From: JBDHBD01 sp039586095 | Lineage (GTDB): Bacteria > Gemmatimonadota > Gemmatimonadetes > Palauibacterales > Palauibacteraceae | DNA: 64,000 nt | Direction: 5' to 3' | NCBI GenBank assembly: GCA_039586095.1 | Contig: JBDHLB010000007.1 | Span: 30,662 to 94,661 of the forward strand | Shown: in pieces, positions 18,486 to 27,662 of the stretch | Numbering within the stretch: the stretch's first letter is position 1 | How the letters are laid out: every line of letters begins with the position of its first letter | Made by a program: the position numbers and the translations under genes | Notes under the pieces: model-generated | Databases searched by the model: none | What the model saw: only the letters and a program-made list of their open reading frames with translations | Told to the model about the DNA's origin: nothing

Positions 18486-19214
18486 TCAGGGTTGGACGAT
18501 GTAGCCCAGTCCGATTGTCAACGCGACGTTTCGCACATCCGCGACGAGCGCGCCTCGCACGTCGCCGTACAGGGTGAGTGCGTTCAGGGAGAATTCGAGG
18601 CCCGCCACACCCGACACCCCAGCGGTCAGGAGGTCCAGCCCGTCTTCGACGAACGTATCGTCGATCGCGTCACCCGACCCGCTCAGAAAGTACAGCTCGG
18701 TGCCTATGCCCAGGTACGGTCGCACGAGCCCGCTCACCGTGGGCATCCAGTGCAGATCCGCACCGAACAGCAGGGCGCTTCGGTCAATCTGGCCCAGGTC
18801 CAGACCCGCCTCGGGGATCTCACCGCCCTGCTCGATCACGAGCTCCCCGACTCGATCCTCGAAGCGACGCACCTCAGCCGTCTTGAGCCGAGAGTCCCAG
18901 TAGGCGGCGCGGGCCTGCAACCGGACGTGTGGCCCGAGGAATCCGAAATCGACCCTCGCACCGAAGCCGATCGTCTCCTCGACGTTGTGGGGAAAGACAA
19001 GAAACACCTCGCCCGTCACGCCCCGGAGCCACAGGTTGGCGTAGTCGTACTCTTCGAGGTTCTGACCCCGCGCCGGGGATGCGGCGAGCGCCGCGAGAAT
19101 CATCGCGCAGGTCAACGAGTAGACCGCACGCCTGGGCAGCAGACCGGCACCTCCGCCCCGGATTCCTCTTCTTCCCTCGGAGCGCACACGCGCGCTCCCG
19201 CCACTCTTCCTCAT
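18486..19214 (-). CDS. Predicted outer-membrane beta-barrel protein of unknown function
   Basis: 242 residues with an Arg-rich N-terminus, a hydrophobic segment (LTCAMILAALAASPARGQ) that looks like a signal peptide, then alternating strands such as FGARVDFGFLGPHVRLQARAAYW, PYLGIGTELYFLSG and NVALTIGLGYIVQP. This suits a small outer-membrane barrel of about eight strands. Start choice: two in-frame ATGs lie at 19220 and 19214. AAGGGAGG directly abuts the first but is six bases from the second, so the second is preferred. It is followed closely by lnt. No family name can be given safely. Confidence 0.72.
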   Translation of the reverse strand: MRKSGGSARVRSEGRRGIRGGGAGLLPRRAVYSLTCAMILAALAASPARGQNLEEYDYANLWLRGVTGEVFLVFPHNVEETIGFGARVDFGFLGPHVRLQARAAYWDSRLKTAEVRRFEDRVGELVIEQGGEIPEAGLDLGQIDRSALLFGADLHWMPTVSGLVRPYLGIGTELYFLSGSGDAIDDTFVEDGLDLLTAGVSGVAGLEFSLNALTLYGDVRGALVADVRNVALTIGLGYIVQP

Positions 19215-19307
19215 TCCCATCCTCCCTTGCGAATCCACACACCCTTCCGGGCCGATCGGGGCCATACTACGCCACAGCCGTCGGTCCGACCAGCGATCGT
19301 CGATCCG

Positions 19308-20780
19308 TCAGCGACCGCGCACCGTGTCGAGACCCAGTCCCGTGACGGGCAAACGCCGATCCCCCGCACGCTGCACATCCGAACGTTCGATCGATCGGAT
19401 CCGTGGCTCCGGGGGGGCGTCACGCACCATGCTCTCCACACGGGCCGACAGATCGTAGTCGGAGCCCTCCAGCACCAATACGTCGACGAGCTGCCCGCGT
19501 CGGAGCGGCTCCGGAGCGACGAGATTCGTCACGCCGTCGACGTCGTCCGCCTGGGATCGAATCCGCCCGATGGCCTGGAAGGCCATCGGCCCTGTCGCGT
19601 CCGGAAAGCGGTCCCTATCGCCCGGTACGTCGTCTGACCGGGGCGCGTCGACGATCGCCTCGCGACGCTTCCCGATCTCCCGCGCCATCTTCTCCGCGGA
19701 AATCGCGCGCTGAACCTCGAGAAGCTCCTCGAGCCGCTCTCTGGCCAGGTCGGCCGGGACGAACAGATCCTCGAACTCCGCCGCCCGCGTTCCGGGCTGA
19801 GGCGAGAAGGCGAACGCCCCCAACCGATCGAAGCGCACTTCCTCCATGAAGTCCAGCAGGTCGCGAAACTCGTCGTCGGTCTCGCCGGGGAATCCGACCA
19901 TGACGGTCGTTCTCAAGGTGAGACCGGGGATCGACTCACGCAGCCAGCTGATCTTGTCACGCAGCGCGCTTTGCCTTTCCGGCCTGCGCATGCGCACGAG
20001 CACCGGATCCGCGGCGTGCTGAATCGGCATGTCCAGGTACGGCACCACCCGCGGCTCGACGGCCATCAGCTCGACCAGCGGGTCTCGCACGCCGGCTGAG
20101 TAAATGTACAGCAGACGCAACCACGGAATGGACGTCTCGTCGAGCAGCGTACGCAGCAGCCCCGAGATGTCCGAACCGTCGCGCAGGTCGCGCCCGAAAT
20201 GCGCGAGGTCCTGGGCCACCAGGTTCAGCTCGACCGTCCCCTGTTCCTCCAGCTCCTGCGCTTCCGCCACGAGACCACTGGCCGCAAAAGAACGATGCTT
20301 GCCCCGCCACAACGGAATCGCGCAGAAGGCACAGCCGTGATCGCAGCCCTCGCTGACCTTCAAATAGCTCACGTGGCGTGAACCGAGCGGCAGACGCGTT
20401 CCGGGGTGGGCCGCCAGCGGATCATCCAGCAGCCCACGGTCCTGCAGCTCCGGTACGAGACGGTCCACGTCGGTCAGCCCGAGCAGCAGATCGACCTCGG
20501 GCAACGCTTCCTCCATCTCGCTCCGGTACTGCTCGACCATGCACCCGACCGCTACGACAGCCTGACATTGGCCGTGCTGCTTCCAGTGCGCCGCCTCGAG
20601 AATCGTTTCGATCGATTCCTCTTTGGCCGCGTCGATGAACCCACACGTGTTGACCAGGATGACGTCGGCCTGGTGGAGCGCGGTCGTACGTCGGGCGCCG
20701 TGGCCGACAAGCGTGGCGAGCATGCGCTCCGAGTCGACCGTGTTCTTGTCGCAACCGAGGCTGACGAGGCCGAGCTTCAT
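19308..20780 (-). CDS. rimO: Ribosomal protein S12 methylthiotransferase
   Basis: 490-residue radical-SAM methylthiotransferase that modifies the aspartate of ribosomal protein S12. The N-terminal cluster cysteines are C10 (SLGCDKN), C46 (NTCGF) and C80 (AVGCMVE). The radical-SAM triad is C146, C150 and C153 in SEGCDHGCAFC. AIPLWRGKHRS follows, which fits RimO rather than MiaB. A TRAM domain occupies about 385-455. The last 35 residues extend beyond TRAM and look like a non-conserved tail. ATG 20778-20780 overlaps the lolA-like stop by four bases. Confidence 0.93.
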   Translation of the reverse strand: MKLGLVSLGCDKNTVDSERMLATLVGHGARRTTALHQADVILVNTCGFIDAAKEESIETILEAAHWKQHGQCQAVVAVGCMVEQYRSEMEEALPEVDLLLGLTDVDRLVPELQDRGLLDDPLAAHPGTRLPLGSRHVSYLKVSEGCDHGCAFCAIPLWRGKHRSFAASGLVAEAQELEEQGTVELNLVAQDLAHFGRDLRDGSDISGLLRTLLDETSIPWLRLLYIYSAGVRDPLVELMAVEPRVVPYLDMPIQHAADPVLVRMRRPERQSALRDKISWLRESIPGLTLRTTVMVGFPGETDDEFRDLLDFMEEVRFDRLGAFAFSPQPGTRAAEFEDLFVPADLARERLEELLEVQRAISAEKMAREIGKRREAIVDAPRSDDVPGDRDRFPDATGPMAFQAIGRIRSQADDVDGVTNLVAPEPLRRGQLVDVLVLEGSDYDLSARVESMVRDAPPEPRIRSIERSDVQRAGDRRLPVTGLGLDTVRGR

Positions 20781-21820
20781 CCTTCAAACACGTCGGCGTC
20801 CGCCGGCGGAACGAACCGAAAGAGCGAATCGGGCAGATCGGCCCCGGGCTCCAGCGAGGTCAGGGTCACCGTGCGAACCGTCTCGTTCTCTTCGGTGATC
20901 TCGAACTTGCGCACGAGGTGGTCCTGTTCGGCGATCGATACGCGCACGAGTCGGTACTGAGAGCGGGTGGTGGGACGCAGACTCACGATACGCGTCGTAA
21001 CGCCGTCTACCGTCTCGGACCCCACGTACTGCCCCGCATAGTTGATGCGCGCCTCCTCGAGAATCCGGGCCAATACGTCGGCCGTTCCGGAGCCGGTGCC
21101 CGAAGCGCCGAGACGGGATCGAATCACCTGTCGCGGGTTCGTGCTCGGGTAGAAGAGCCACAGATGGATCCCGTCCGCCACGATCTCGTCATCCGGCGGA
21201 TCGTCGAAGTCCATCTTGAAGCGAGCCCGCCCCTTCTGGTACCACTTTCCGTGGCCTTCCCGGCGCCGTTCGAGGAGAGGGACGTCGATCACCTGGTGGA
21301 AGCGGGCACGAAGGGACGGCAGACCGGAGTAGGCCGCGTCCGCATCGCTCAGCAGACCGTCCACGTCGACGTCCTGACCGGTGTCCGATGGGGCGTTGTC
21401 CCCGCTGGTGTCAGCAGCCTCGGGCGGCCGGGGTTCGGCGAGCGGGTCGGAGTCACCGGGCGTCCCTTCGCCCGCTGAGACTGCGCCCACGGCGCCCTCG
21501 TCCACCGTGACTTCGCCCGCTGCCCCGTCTTCGCTGGACGACCGGCTCTCGTCCGTGGGGCTCTCGTCCGTGGGTGCTGGAATCGCCGGCCCCGAGTCTA
21601 CGGCTGACGCGGTGTCGGCCACCCCGGGCGACGGCCGTTCGTAGGCCGAGACGTCCGGTTCGCGAGCCTCCCGGCAACCCACGGCCCCCGAGAGACCGAT
21701 CACGACGAGGACCACCCGGCGCTCGGCTGCGCGGCTCAGAAAACTGACAACCTGTGATGCCATGGCGCGACAGTACCCGGCGTGCGGAACGGCCGTTCCT
21801 GACGGCCGTTCGACCGACAT
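20777..21820 (-). CDS. lolA: LolA-like outer-membrane lipoprotein carrier, with lipobox and acidic linker
   Basis: The last 190 residues match LolA (GLPSLRARFHQVIDVPLLE, GKWYQKGRARFKMDFDDPP, IVADGIHLWLFYPSTNPRQV), the periplasmic chaperone that carries lipoproteins to the outer membrane. Before it lies an unusual region: a hydrophobic stretch ending GLSGAVGC that may be a lipobox, then about 110 residues rich in Asp, Glu, Ser, Thr and Pro. Typical LolA is soluble with no anchor or linker. The start is taken as ATG 21818-21820, directly after the ftsK stop; an in-frame ATG at 21763 would give a cleaner signal sequence. It overlaps rimO by four bases. A lipid-anchored LolA-like protein with another role is possible. 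Confidence 0.8.
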   Translation of the reverse strand: MSVERPSGTAVPHAGYCRAMASQVVSFLSRAAERRVVLVVIGLSGAVGCREAREPDVSAYERPSPGVADTASAVDSGPAIPAPTDESPTDESRSSSEDGAAGEVTVDEGAVGAVSAGEGTPGDSDPLAEPRPPEAADTSGDNAPSDTGQDVDVDGLLSDADAAYSGLPSLRARFHQVIDVPLLERRREGHGKWYQKGRARFKMDFDDPPDDEIVADGIHLWLFYPSTNPRQVIRSRLGASGTGSGTADVLARILEEARINYAGQYVGSETVDGVTTRIVSLRPTTRSQYRLVRVSIAEQDHLVRKFEITEENETVRTVTLTSLEPGADLPDSLFRFVPPADADVFEG

Positions 21821-24073
21821 CTACTCGTCCGCCAGGAAGCCGTCCAGATCCTGCAGACGCAGCAGTACGTCGCGTGGTTTCGAGCCGTCGGCCGGACCGA
21901 CGATGCCTGCGTCGTGCAGCTGGTCAATGATCCGGGCCGCGCGACCGTAGCCGATCTTGAGCCGGCGCTGAAGCAGGCTTGTGGAGCCCGCCTCGTTCGT
22001 GATCACGATCTCGGCCGCCTGTCGAAACAGCTCGTCACGATCGGCCAGCACGTCTTCCGCCACGTCGACGCGAGTCTCCTCCTCCTCGAGCTCGCGGACG
22101 ACCTCGAGTATGTCTCGCTCCTCGCCGGCTTCCGCTTCCCGAGCGACGGCTCTCTCCCGGTACCAGTCCAGAAGGCGCTCCGTCTCGTCGCTCGACACGA
22201 AGGCACCCTGGATGCGCACGGGGTCCGCCTCGCCGGGCGGCAGGAAGAGCATATCTCCGTTGCCGAGCAGGCTCTCCGCGCCGTTCTGATCCAGAATCGT
22301 TCGACTGTCCGTCTTAGACGCGACCCGAAACGCGATGCGGCTGGGAAAATTCGCCTTGATGAGGCCTGTGATGACGTTCACGGAGGGCCTTTGCGTCGCG
22401 ACGACGAGATGGATCCCCACGGCACGAGCCTTCTGCGCCAGCATCGCGAGCGGCGTTTCGACCTCGGCCTGAACCGTCATGATGAGGTCGGCCAGCTCAT
22501 CGATCAGCAGGACGACGTAGGGAAGCTGACCCTCCTCGTAGAGTCTGACGTCCAGCTCCTCCCCGGCGGGCGACAGACGTGGCCGCGCGGCGACCATCTC
22601 ACGCCCCTCTCGCACACGACGGTTGAACTCCCCCACGTTGCGGCACGCATTGGCCGAGAGCAGGCCGAAGCGACGTCGCATCTCGTACACCGCCCACTTG
22701 AAGACGGAGGCGGCATCCTCGTTGTCCGTCACCACGGGGTGGCGCAGATGGGGAAGATCGTTGTACACGCTCAGCTCGACCATCTTGGGGTCGATCATCA
22801 GCATGCGGAGCTCGCTCGGGGAGTACCGGAACACGAGGCTGGTGATGACCGAATTGATGCAAACGGACTTCCCTGTCCCCGTCGCACCGGCGATCAGCAG
22901 GTGCGGCATTCGTGTGAGGTCGGCGCAGCGAGGCCGCCCGGACAGATCCCGTCCCAGGGCGAGCGGGAGCGTAGCTCGCGAGCGCCGGAAGGCGGCGGAC
23001 TCCAGCACGTCGCGCAGTGAAACGATCTCCGGTTCCGGATTCGGAACCTCCACGCCCACGGCGCCCTTCCCGGGAATCGGCGCCACGATCCGCACCGAGG
23101 GCGCCCGCAGCGCGAGGGCAAGGTCATCGGCTCGCGCGGCGATCTGCCCCACCTTCACACCGGCCGCCGGCACCACCTCGAACTGGGTGACGACGGGGCC
23201 GGTCGTCCATCCCCCGATCCGACCGTCGATTCGAAACGTGGCGAGCTTGTCGACCAGGATGTCGCCCAGCGACTTCAGTTCCTGCTTCTCCAGGCCAGCG
23301 GACCGTCGGACCGGCTCATCAAGAAGATAGATGGGTGTCAGCTCCGTCTCCGACAGGTCACCGGGATCGAACAGGGCAGGCCCCGAGGGGGCCACTGGTT
23401 CGGCTTCCGCCCGGGCGACGTCCTCCTCCGGTAACAGCTCGTCGGCACCCGCGTCCGCGTCATCCGAGCCGAGATCCGCATCCTCCCAGGGAGTGGAAGC
23501 GAGCGGGTCGGCGGACCCACGGAACGCGTCGGTCGCCGTCCGCCACAACCACACCGACCCCCGCGCGACCCCCCGCACGCCCTGCTGCGCCCAGCTGCCT
23601 GCGGATCGCAGGGCGGCCGGGGTCGATATCCCGAGCGTGCCGACCATCAGCACGACGGCAAGACCGATCAGCACGAGAGCCGTCCCGAACCGACCGAACA
23701 CCGTGACCAGCACCGCGCCGGCAATGCCACCCCACCAGCCGACCGACTCCACCGTGTCCTCCCCCGTCGCGAGCAGCCAATGCGCGATCGGAACGAGGAT
23801 CAGGAGTCCGAGGGCCAGGCTCGTCGCGCGCCAGGCGGTCTCCCGGCTGATGGCGTGTACCAGGTGGACCCCCCAGCCGAAGGCCGGCACGGCCACCAGC
23901 ACCGCGGCGAGGCCGAACGCGGCTGACCCGCCACGCTGAAGAGCGGCACCCGCGGGACCGATGAGATTGGTTGGAGGCTCGATCAGAAGCGGGCTGATGA
24001 CCGACAGGACCAGGAGCAGGCCGAGGAACACCAGCCCGATTCCAAGCGCTTCCTGACGCTGACGTTCTCCCAT
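21821..24073 (-). CDS. ftsK: DNA translocase FtsK/SpoIIIE
   Basis: 750-residue septal DNA pump. Four or five N-terminal hydrophobic helices (residues about 10-165) are followed by a short acidic linker. The motor comes next: GPVVTQFEVVPAAGVKVGQI (alpha domain), Walker A IAGATGTGKS with its lysine near residue 402, Walker B VVLLIDELADLIM, and ATQRPSVNVITGLIKANFPSRIAF. The C-terminal winged-helix gamma domain is present (LLQRRLKIGYGRAARIIDQL), which reads KOPS-like sequences. ATG 24071-24073 has GGAGG nine bases upstream. It lies 32 bases after accC. Confidence 0.96.
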   Translation of the reverse strand: MGERQRQEALGIGLVFLGLLLVLSVISPLLIEPPTNLIGPAGAALQRGGSAAFGLAAVLVAVPAFGWGVHLVHAISRETAWRATSLALGLLILVPIAHWLLATGEDTVESVGWWGGIAGAVLVTVFGRFGTALVLIGLAVVLMVGTLGISTPAALRSAGSWAQQGVRGVARGSVWLWRTATDAFRGSADPLASTPWEDADLGSDDADAGADELLPEEDVARAEAEPVAPSGPALFDPGDLSETELTPIYLLDEPVRRSAGLEKQELKSLGDILVDKLATFRIDGRIGGWTTGPVVTQFEVVPAAGVKVGQIAARADDLALALRAPSVRIVAPIPGKGAVGVEVPNPEPEIVSLRDVLESAAFRRSRATLPLALGRDLSGRPRCADLTRMPHLLIAGATGTGKSVCINSVITSLVFRYSPSELRMLMIDPKMVELSVYNDLPHLRHPVVTDNEDAASVFKWAVYEMRRRFGLLSANACRNVGEFNRRVREGREMVAARPRLSPAGEELDVRLYEEGQLPYVVLLIDELADLIMTVQAEVETPLAMLAQKARAVGIHLVVATQRPSVNVITGLIKANFPSRIAFRVASKTDSRTILDQNGAESLLGNGDMLFLPPGEADPVRIQGAFVSSDETERLLDWYRERAVAREAEAGEERDILEVVRELEEEETRVDVAEDVLADRDELFRQAAEIVITNEAGSTSLLQRRLKIGYGRAARIIDQLHDAGIVGPADGSKPRDVLLRLQDLDGFLADE

Positions 24074-24105
24074 TCCCTCAAGCCTCCGCCCTTCAAGCCC
24101 CCGCG

Positions 24106-25449
24106 TCAGGCGTGACCGGCCTGGAAACGCTCCACAAAGCGAGTGTCTACCCGACCCGCCTCGAAATCGGGGTGGCTCAGCAGCGTCCGCAAGAACGGGA
24201 TCGTGGTGTGCACACCCTCGATGATGAACTCCTCAAGCGCGTGGTAGCTGCGGATTCGAGCTTCTTCCCGGGTGTTCCCGTGGACGATGAGCTTCGCCAG
24301 GAGCGAGTCGTAGTACGGGGGGACCAGGTAGCCGGCGTACACGTGCGTATCGACCCGCACGCCCGGTCCACCGGGCGCGTGAAACGTCGTGATCTGGCCC
24401 GGCGAGGGTCGAAAATCGTGCTCCGGGTCTTCCGCGTTGATGCGGCACTCGATCGCGTGCCCTCGGAGGGCGAGGGACTCGGGGATGTCCAGCGCCTCTC
24501 CCGCGGCCACCCTGATCTGCCACTTGACCAGGTCCGTCGCCGTGACCAGCTCCGTCACGGGGTGCTCGACCTGAATCCTCGTGTTCATCTCCATGAAATA
24601 GAAACGGCCTTCGTCCAGGAGGAACTCGACCGTGCCCGCCCCCTCGTAGCCGATGGCACGGGCCCCTTTGACCGCCGCCTCCCCCATGGCCGTGCGTAAC
24701 TCGTCGGACACGGCGGGACTCGGCGCCTCCTCGACCAGCTTCTGGTGTCGCCGCTGCAGCGAGCAGTCCCGTTCGCCCAGGTGGAGCACGCGACCGTGTT
24801 GGTCGCCGAGAATCTGGATCTCTACGTGTCGCGGTCGCTCCAGGAACTTCTCCAGATAGACCGTGTCGTCGTGGAACGCGGCCTCGGCTTCCTTACGCGC
24901 CATCGGGAACGCGCGCTGAAACTCCTCTTCGTTGAATGCGACCCGCATCCCCTTGCCGCCACCGCCCGCCGTGGCCTTGATGATGACCGGGAATCCCAGC
25001 CGCTTCGCCTCCTCGAGCGCGGCTTTCGAGTCGTCGAGCGGGCCGCCCGACCCGGGGACCACTGGAACACCCGCGTCCTGCATGGTGCGGCGCGCCTCCG
25101 CCTTATCCCCCATTCGCCGGATTTGCTCAGCGGTGGGTCCGATGAAAGTGATGCCCGTGCGGGCGCAGATTTCCGAGAACTCGGCGTTCTCGGCCAAGAA
25201 GCCGTACCCGGGGTGGATCGCCTCGGCACCCGTGACCTCGGCCGCGGCGATGATCTGGGGCACGTTCAGGTAGCTGTCGCGGCTTGGTCCGGGCCCCACG
25301 CAAACGTCTTCGTCGGAGAAGCGCACGTGGAGCGAGTCACGATCCGGCTCCGAGTAGACGGCAACCGTCGGGATGCCCAGTTCACGGCAGGCGCGGATGA
25401 TTCGGAGCGCGATCTCTCCGCGATTCGCGATGAGGATCTTGCGGAACAA
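24106..25449 (-). CDS. accC: Acetyl-CoA carboxylase, biotin carboxylase subunit
   Basis: 447-residue ATP-grasp enzyme that carboxylates biotin on AccB. The N-terminus RKILIANRGEIALRIIRACR, the ATP loop ATAGGGGKGMR, and the catalytic stretch FLEMNTRIQVEHPVTE are all present, as is the C-terminal domain. The start codon is TTG 25447-25449: the next in-frame ATG is too far inside. It lies six bases after accB with only a weak purine run (GAGCGACA), so translation probably depends on accB. The order efp-accB-accC is common in bacteria. Confidence 0.97.
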   Translation of the reverse strand: MFRKILIANRGEIALRIIRACRELGIPTVAVYSEPDRDSLHVRFSDEDVCVGPGPSRDSYLNVPQIIAAAEVTGAEAIHPGYGFLAENAEFSEICARTGITFIGPTAEQIRRMGDKAEARRTMQDAGVPVVPGSGGPLDDSKAALEEAKRLGFPVIIKATAGGGGKGMRVAFNEEEFQRAFPMARKEAEAAFHDDTVYLEKFLERPRHVEIQILGDQHGRVLHLGERDCSLQRRHQKLVEEAPSPAVSDELRTAMGEAAVKGARAIGYEGAGTVEFLLDEGRFYFMEMNTRIQVEHPVTELVTATDLVKWQIRVAAGEALDIPESLALRGHAIECRINAEDPEHDFRPSPGQITTFHAPGGPGVRVDTHVYAGYLVPPYYDSLLAKLIVHGNTREEARIRSYHALEEFIIEGVHTTIPFLRTLLSHPDFEAGRVDTRFVERFQAGHA

Positions 25450-25455
25450 TGTCGC

Positions 25456-25974
25456 TCAGCCGGTGCCGTCGCGCTCGATCCGGAAGAGAATCTCCCCGTA
25501 CTCGACCGGTTCGGCGTTTTGTACTGCGATTTCGCGCACGACCCCGGCCACGTCGGACTCGAGCTCGTTCATAAGCTTCATGGCCTCGAGAATGCACAGC
25601 GTCTGCCCCTCGACGATCCGGTCACCGACCTCCACGTACGGCGGGGCATCGGGCGCCGGTGACCGGTAGAAGGTGCCGACCATCGGTGAGGTGATCTCGG
25701 CGACCGATTCGTCCGTCAACCCGGAAAGCTCGACCTCTTCCGTGGCAGCCGCGCTCTCACCCGTCGATCGGCTCGCGGCTTCACCGCTCCCCGCTGCAGG
25801 GGGCGGTGCGTTCGCTGGAGCCACGGCCGAAGACCCGCCGGCCGTGCCGACCACCTGGACGGCGGGTGACTTGGAGATTCGAACCCGCGTACCAAAACGC
25901 GACACCTCGAGCGTATCGATGTCCGACTCTTCGACGACGCGCATAAGGCGCCGGATCCACTCCATCCGCTTCAT
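25456..25974 (-). CDS. accB: Acetyl-CoA carboxylase, biotin carboxyl carrier protein
   Basis: 172-residue BCCP. The C-terminal biotinyl domain carries the EAMKLMNE motif with the biotinylated lysine, followed by VAGVVREI. The N-terminal 40 residues form the short helical segment usual for AccB, joined by an Ala/Pro/Ser linker (about residues 45-90). ATG 25972-25974 overlaps the efp stop by four bases (ATGA). Confidence 0.96.
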   Translation of the reverse strand: MKRMEWIRRLMRVVEESDIDTLEVSRFGTRVRISKSPAVQVVGTAGGSSAVAPANAPPPAAGSGEAASRSTGESAAATEEVELSGLTDESVAEITSPMVGTFYRSPAPDAPPYVEVGDRIVEGQTLCILEAMKLMNELESDVAGVVREIAVQNAEPVEYGEILFRIERDGTG

Positions 25975-26537
25975 GAAGAGACCCTCGTGATGTACTTGTC
26001 TACCGTGCGGTCCACGCGGATCACGTCCCCGATCTCTATGAACAGGGGGACCTGCACGACGGCTCCCGTGACCAGTCTGGCCGGTTTGGTCCCACCCTGC
26101 GCCGTGTCGCCGCGCACGCCCGGCTCCGTCTCGACGATCTCGAGCTCCACGTGCTGGGGGAGCTCGATAGCGAGCACCTTGCCGTCCCGTGTCAGGCCCT
26201 CACATACCATGTTCTCTTCCAGATACTGTAGCTGATCCTCGCCGATCGCCTCGGGCGACAGCGGGATCATCTCGTACGTCTCCATCTCCATGAAGTAGTA
26301 GAGCCCGCCGTCCTGATAGCTGTACTGAATCGGTCGACGCTCGAGCCGAACCTCCGTGACCCGCTCGCCGGCACGAAACGTTTTGTCCAGTACGGCACCC
26401 GTAAGGACGTTCTTGAGCTTTGTCCGGACGAACGCTCCGCCCTTCCCCGGCTTCACGTGCTGAAAATAGGTGATCGTGAAGAGCGTTGCGTCCAGCTCGA
26501 TCACCATCCCGTTGCGAAAATCAGATGTGTCGGCCAT
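25971..26537 (-). CDS. efp: Elongation factor P
   Basis: 188-residue EF-P, which relieves ribosome stalling at polyproline. It begins with SDFRNGMVIELDATLFTITY, and the loop VKPGKGGAF carries the lysine that some bacteria modify. Three beta-barrel domains end with GDVIRVDRTVDKYITR. No EpmA/EpmB or YmfI gene is nearby, so modification is unknown. Several proline-rich proteins in this window are plausible clients, for instance the LamG lipoprotein with a long proline run. Confidence 0.97.
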   Translation of the reverse strand: MADTSDFRNGMVIELDATLFTITYFQHVKPGKGGAFVRTKLKNVLTGAVLDKTFRAGERVTEVRLERRPIQYSYQDGGLYYFMEMETYEMIPLSPEAIGEDQLQYLEENMVCEGLTRDGKVLAIELPQHVELEIVETEPGVRGDTAQGGTKPARLVTGAVVQVPLFIEIGDVIRVDRTVDKYITRVSS

Positions 26538-26553
26538 GCGTCGAAAGACTCTG

Positions 26554-27660
26554 TTATAGCTCGATCAGGTCGCGGCTCAGGTGGGTGAGCAGCCGCGGAC
26601 CCTGCGCGTCCACCACCACATCATCCTCGATCCGCACCCCGCCCTGAGCCGGAAGATACACGCCCGGCTCGATCGTGACCACGTGGCCCGCCTCCAGCAC
26701 ATCGTCGGAGCGGCGCGCAAGCCGTGGCGCCTCATGCACTTCGAGCCCGATTCCGTGCCCCGTGCTGTGTCCGAACCGATCGCCGAGCTCACGCGCCGCC
26801 AACACTTGGCGCGTCACTTCATCGACCTGGCTCGCTGGACGCCCCGGCTCGAGCACCTCGAGCGCGGCCGCCTGCGCCTCCAACACCGCCTCGTGGATCT
26901 CCACCTGCCAGGGGCGGGCCCGACCCAGGACGAACGTGCGAGTGATATCGGACACGTATCCCTCGACCGAGGCTCCGAAATCGAGCAGTAGCAGATCCTT
27001 CTCTCGAATTTGCCTCTCTCCAGGCGCGGCGTGGGGCAAAGAGCTTCTCGGGCCGCTCGCTACGATCGGCTCGAAGGGCAACGGGCCGGATCCTTCGCGC
27101 CGCAACCGATACTGCAGCTCGGCGTCGAGCTCCCGTTCCGTCATCCCCTCCTCGATCGTGCCGAGCGTGGCCTGCAGCGCGCGTTCGGCCAACGCCCCGG
27201 CCGTCTCGAGCAGGCTCACCTCGTGCGCACCCTTCACGGCTCTGAGCTGCGCGACGAAGTCGGCCGTCTCCTCCCAGTGCGCTCGCGCCGCCTTCTCTCG
27301 CAGTTCGCGACTCGACCGTACGGTCAGCTCATCGCCCTCGAACCCGAGGTCCAGGTCGGCTCCCCGCTGATTCAGTCGGGCGGCCAGTTCATCGAACAGC
27401 CCGTCACGGGCAAGCCACAAGGTGGCAGCTGGAGGCAGTTCCGCGGCTGCCTGTTCTTCGTAGCGAAAGTCCGTGATCAGGTACGCGGCATCATCGGCGA
27501 GGACGAGGAGGAGACCGCTCGATCCCGAGAATCCGCACAGATACCGCACGTTGGCCGGCCGACCCACGAGCAGGCCATCCAGGCCGATGTCGCGAAACTT
27601 GAGGCGTAAGCGGTCCAGTCGTGACGTATAGAGCGTCGCTGCGGCGGTCCCGGTCTCCAC
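26554..27660 (-). CDS. Xaa-Pro dipeptidase/aminopeptidase (M24B)
   Basis: 368-residue pita-bread metallopeptidase. The N-terminal creatinase-like domain has VRYLCGFSGSSGLLLV. All five metal ligands are recognisable: two aspartates (LLLDFGASVEGYVSDITRTF), a histidine (GHSTGHGIGLEVHEAP) and two glutamates (TIEPGVYLP and VRIEDDVVV). It cleaves peptides at X-Pro bonds in the cytosol. GTG 27658-27660 lies two bases after the aroQ stop. The order aroQ-pepQ/pepP-efp is widespread in bacteria and supports the call. PepQ and PepP types are not distinguished. Confidence 0.93.
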   Translation of the reverse strand: METGTAAATLYTSRLDRLRLKFRDIGLDGLLVGRPANVRYLCGFSGSSGLLLVLADDAAYLITDFRYEEQAAAELPPAATLWLARDGLFDELAARLNQRGADLDLGFEGDELTVRSSRELREKAARAHWEETADFVAQLRAVKGAHEVSLLETAGALAERALQATLGTIEEGMTERELDAELQYRLRREGSGPLPFEPIVASGPRSSLPHAAPGERQIREKDLLLLDFGASVEGYVSDITRTFVLGRARPWQVEIHEAVLEAQAAALEVLEPGRPASQVDEVTRQVLAARELGDRFGHSTGHGIGLEVHEAPRLARRSDDVLEAGHVVTIEPGVYLPAQGGVRIEDDVVVDAQGPRLLTHLSRDLIEL

Positions 27661-27662
27661 CG

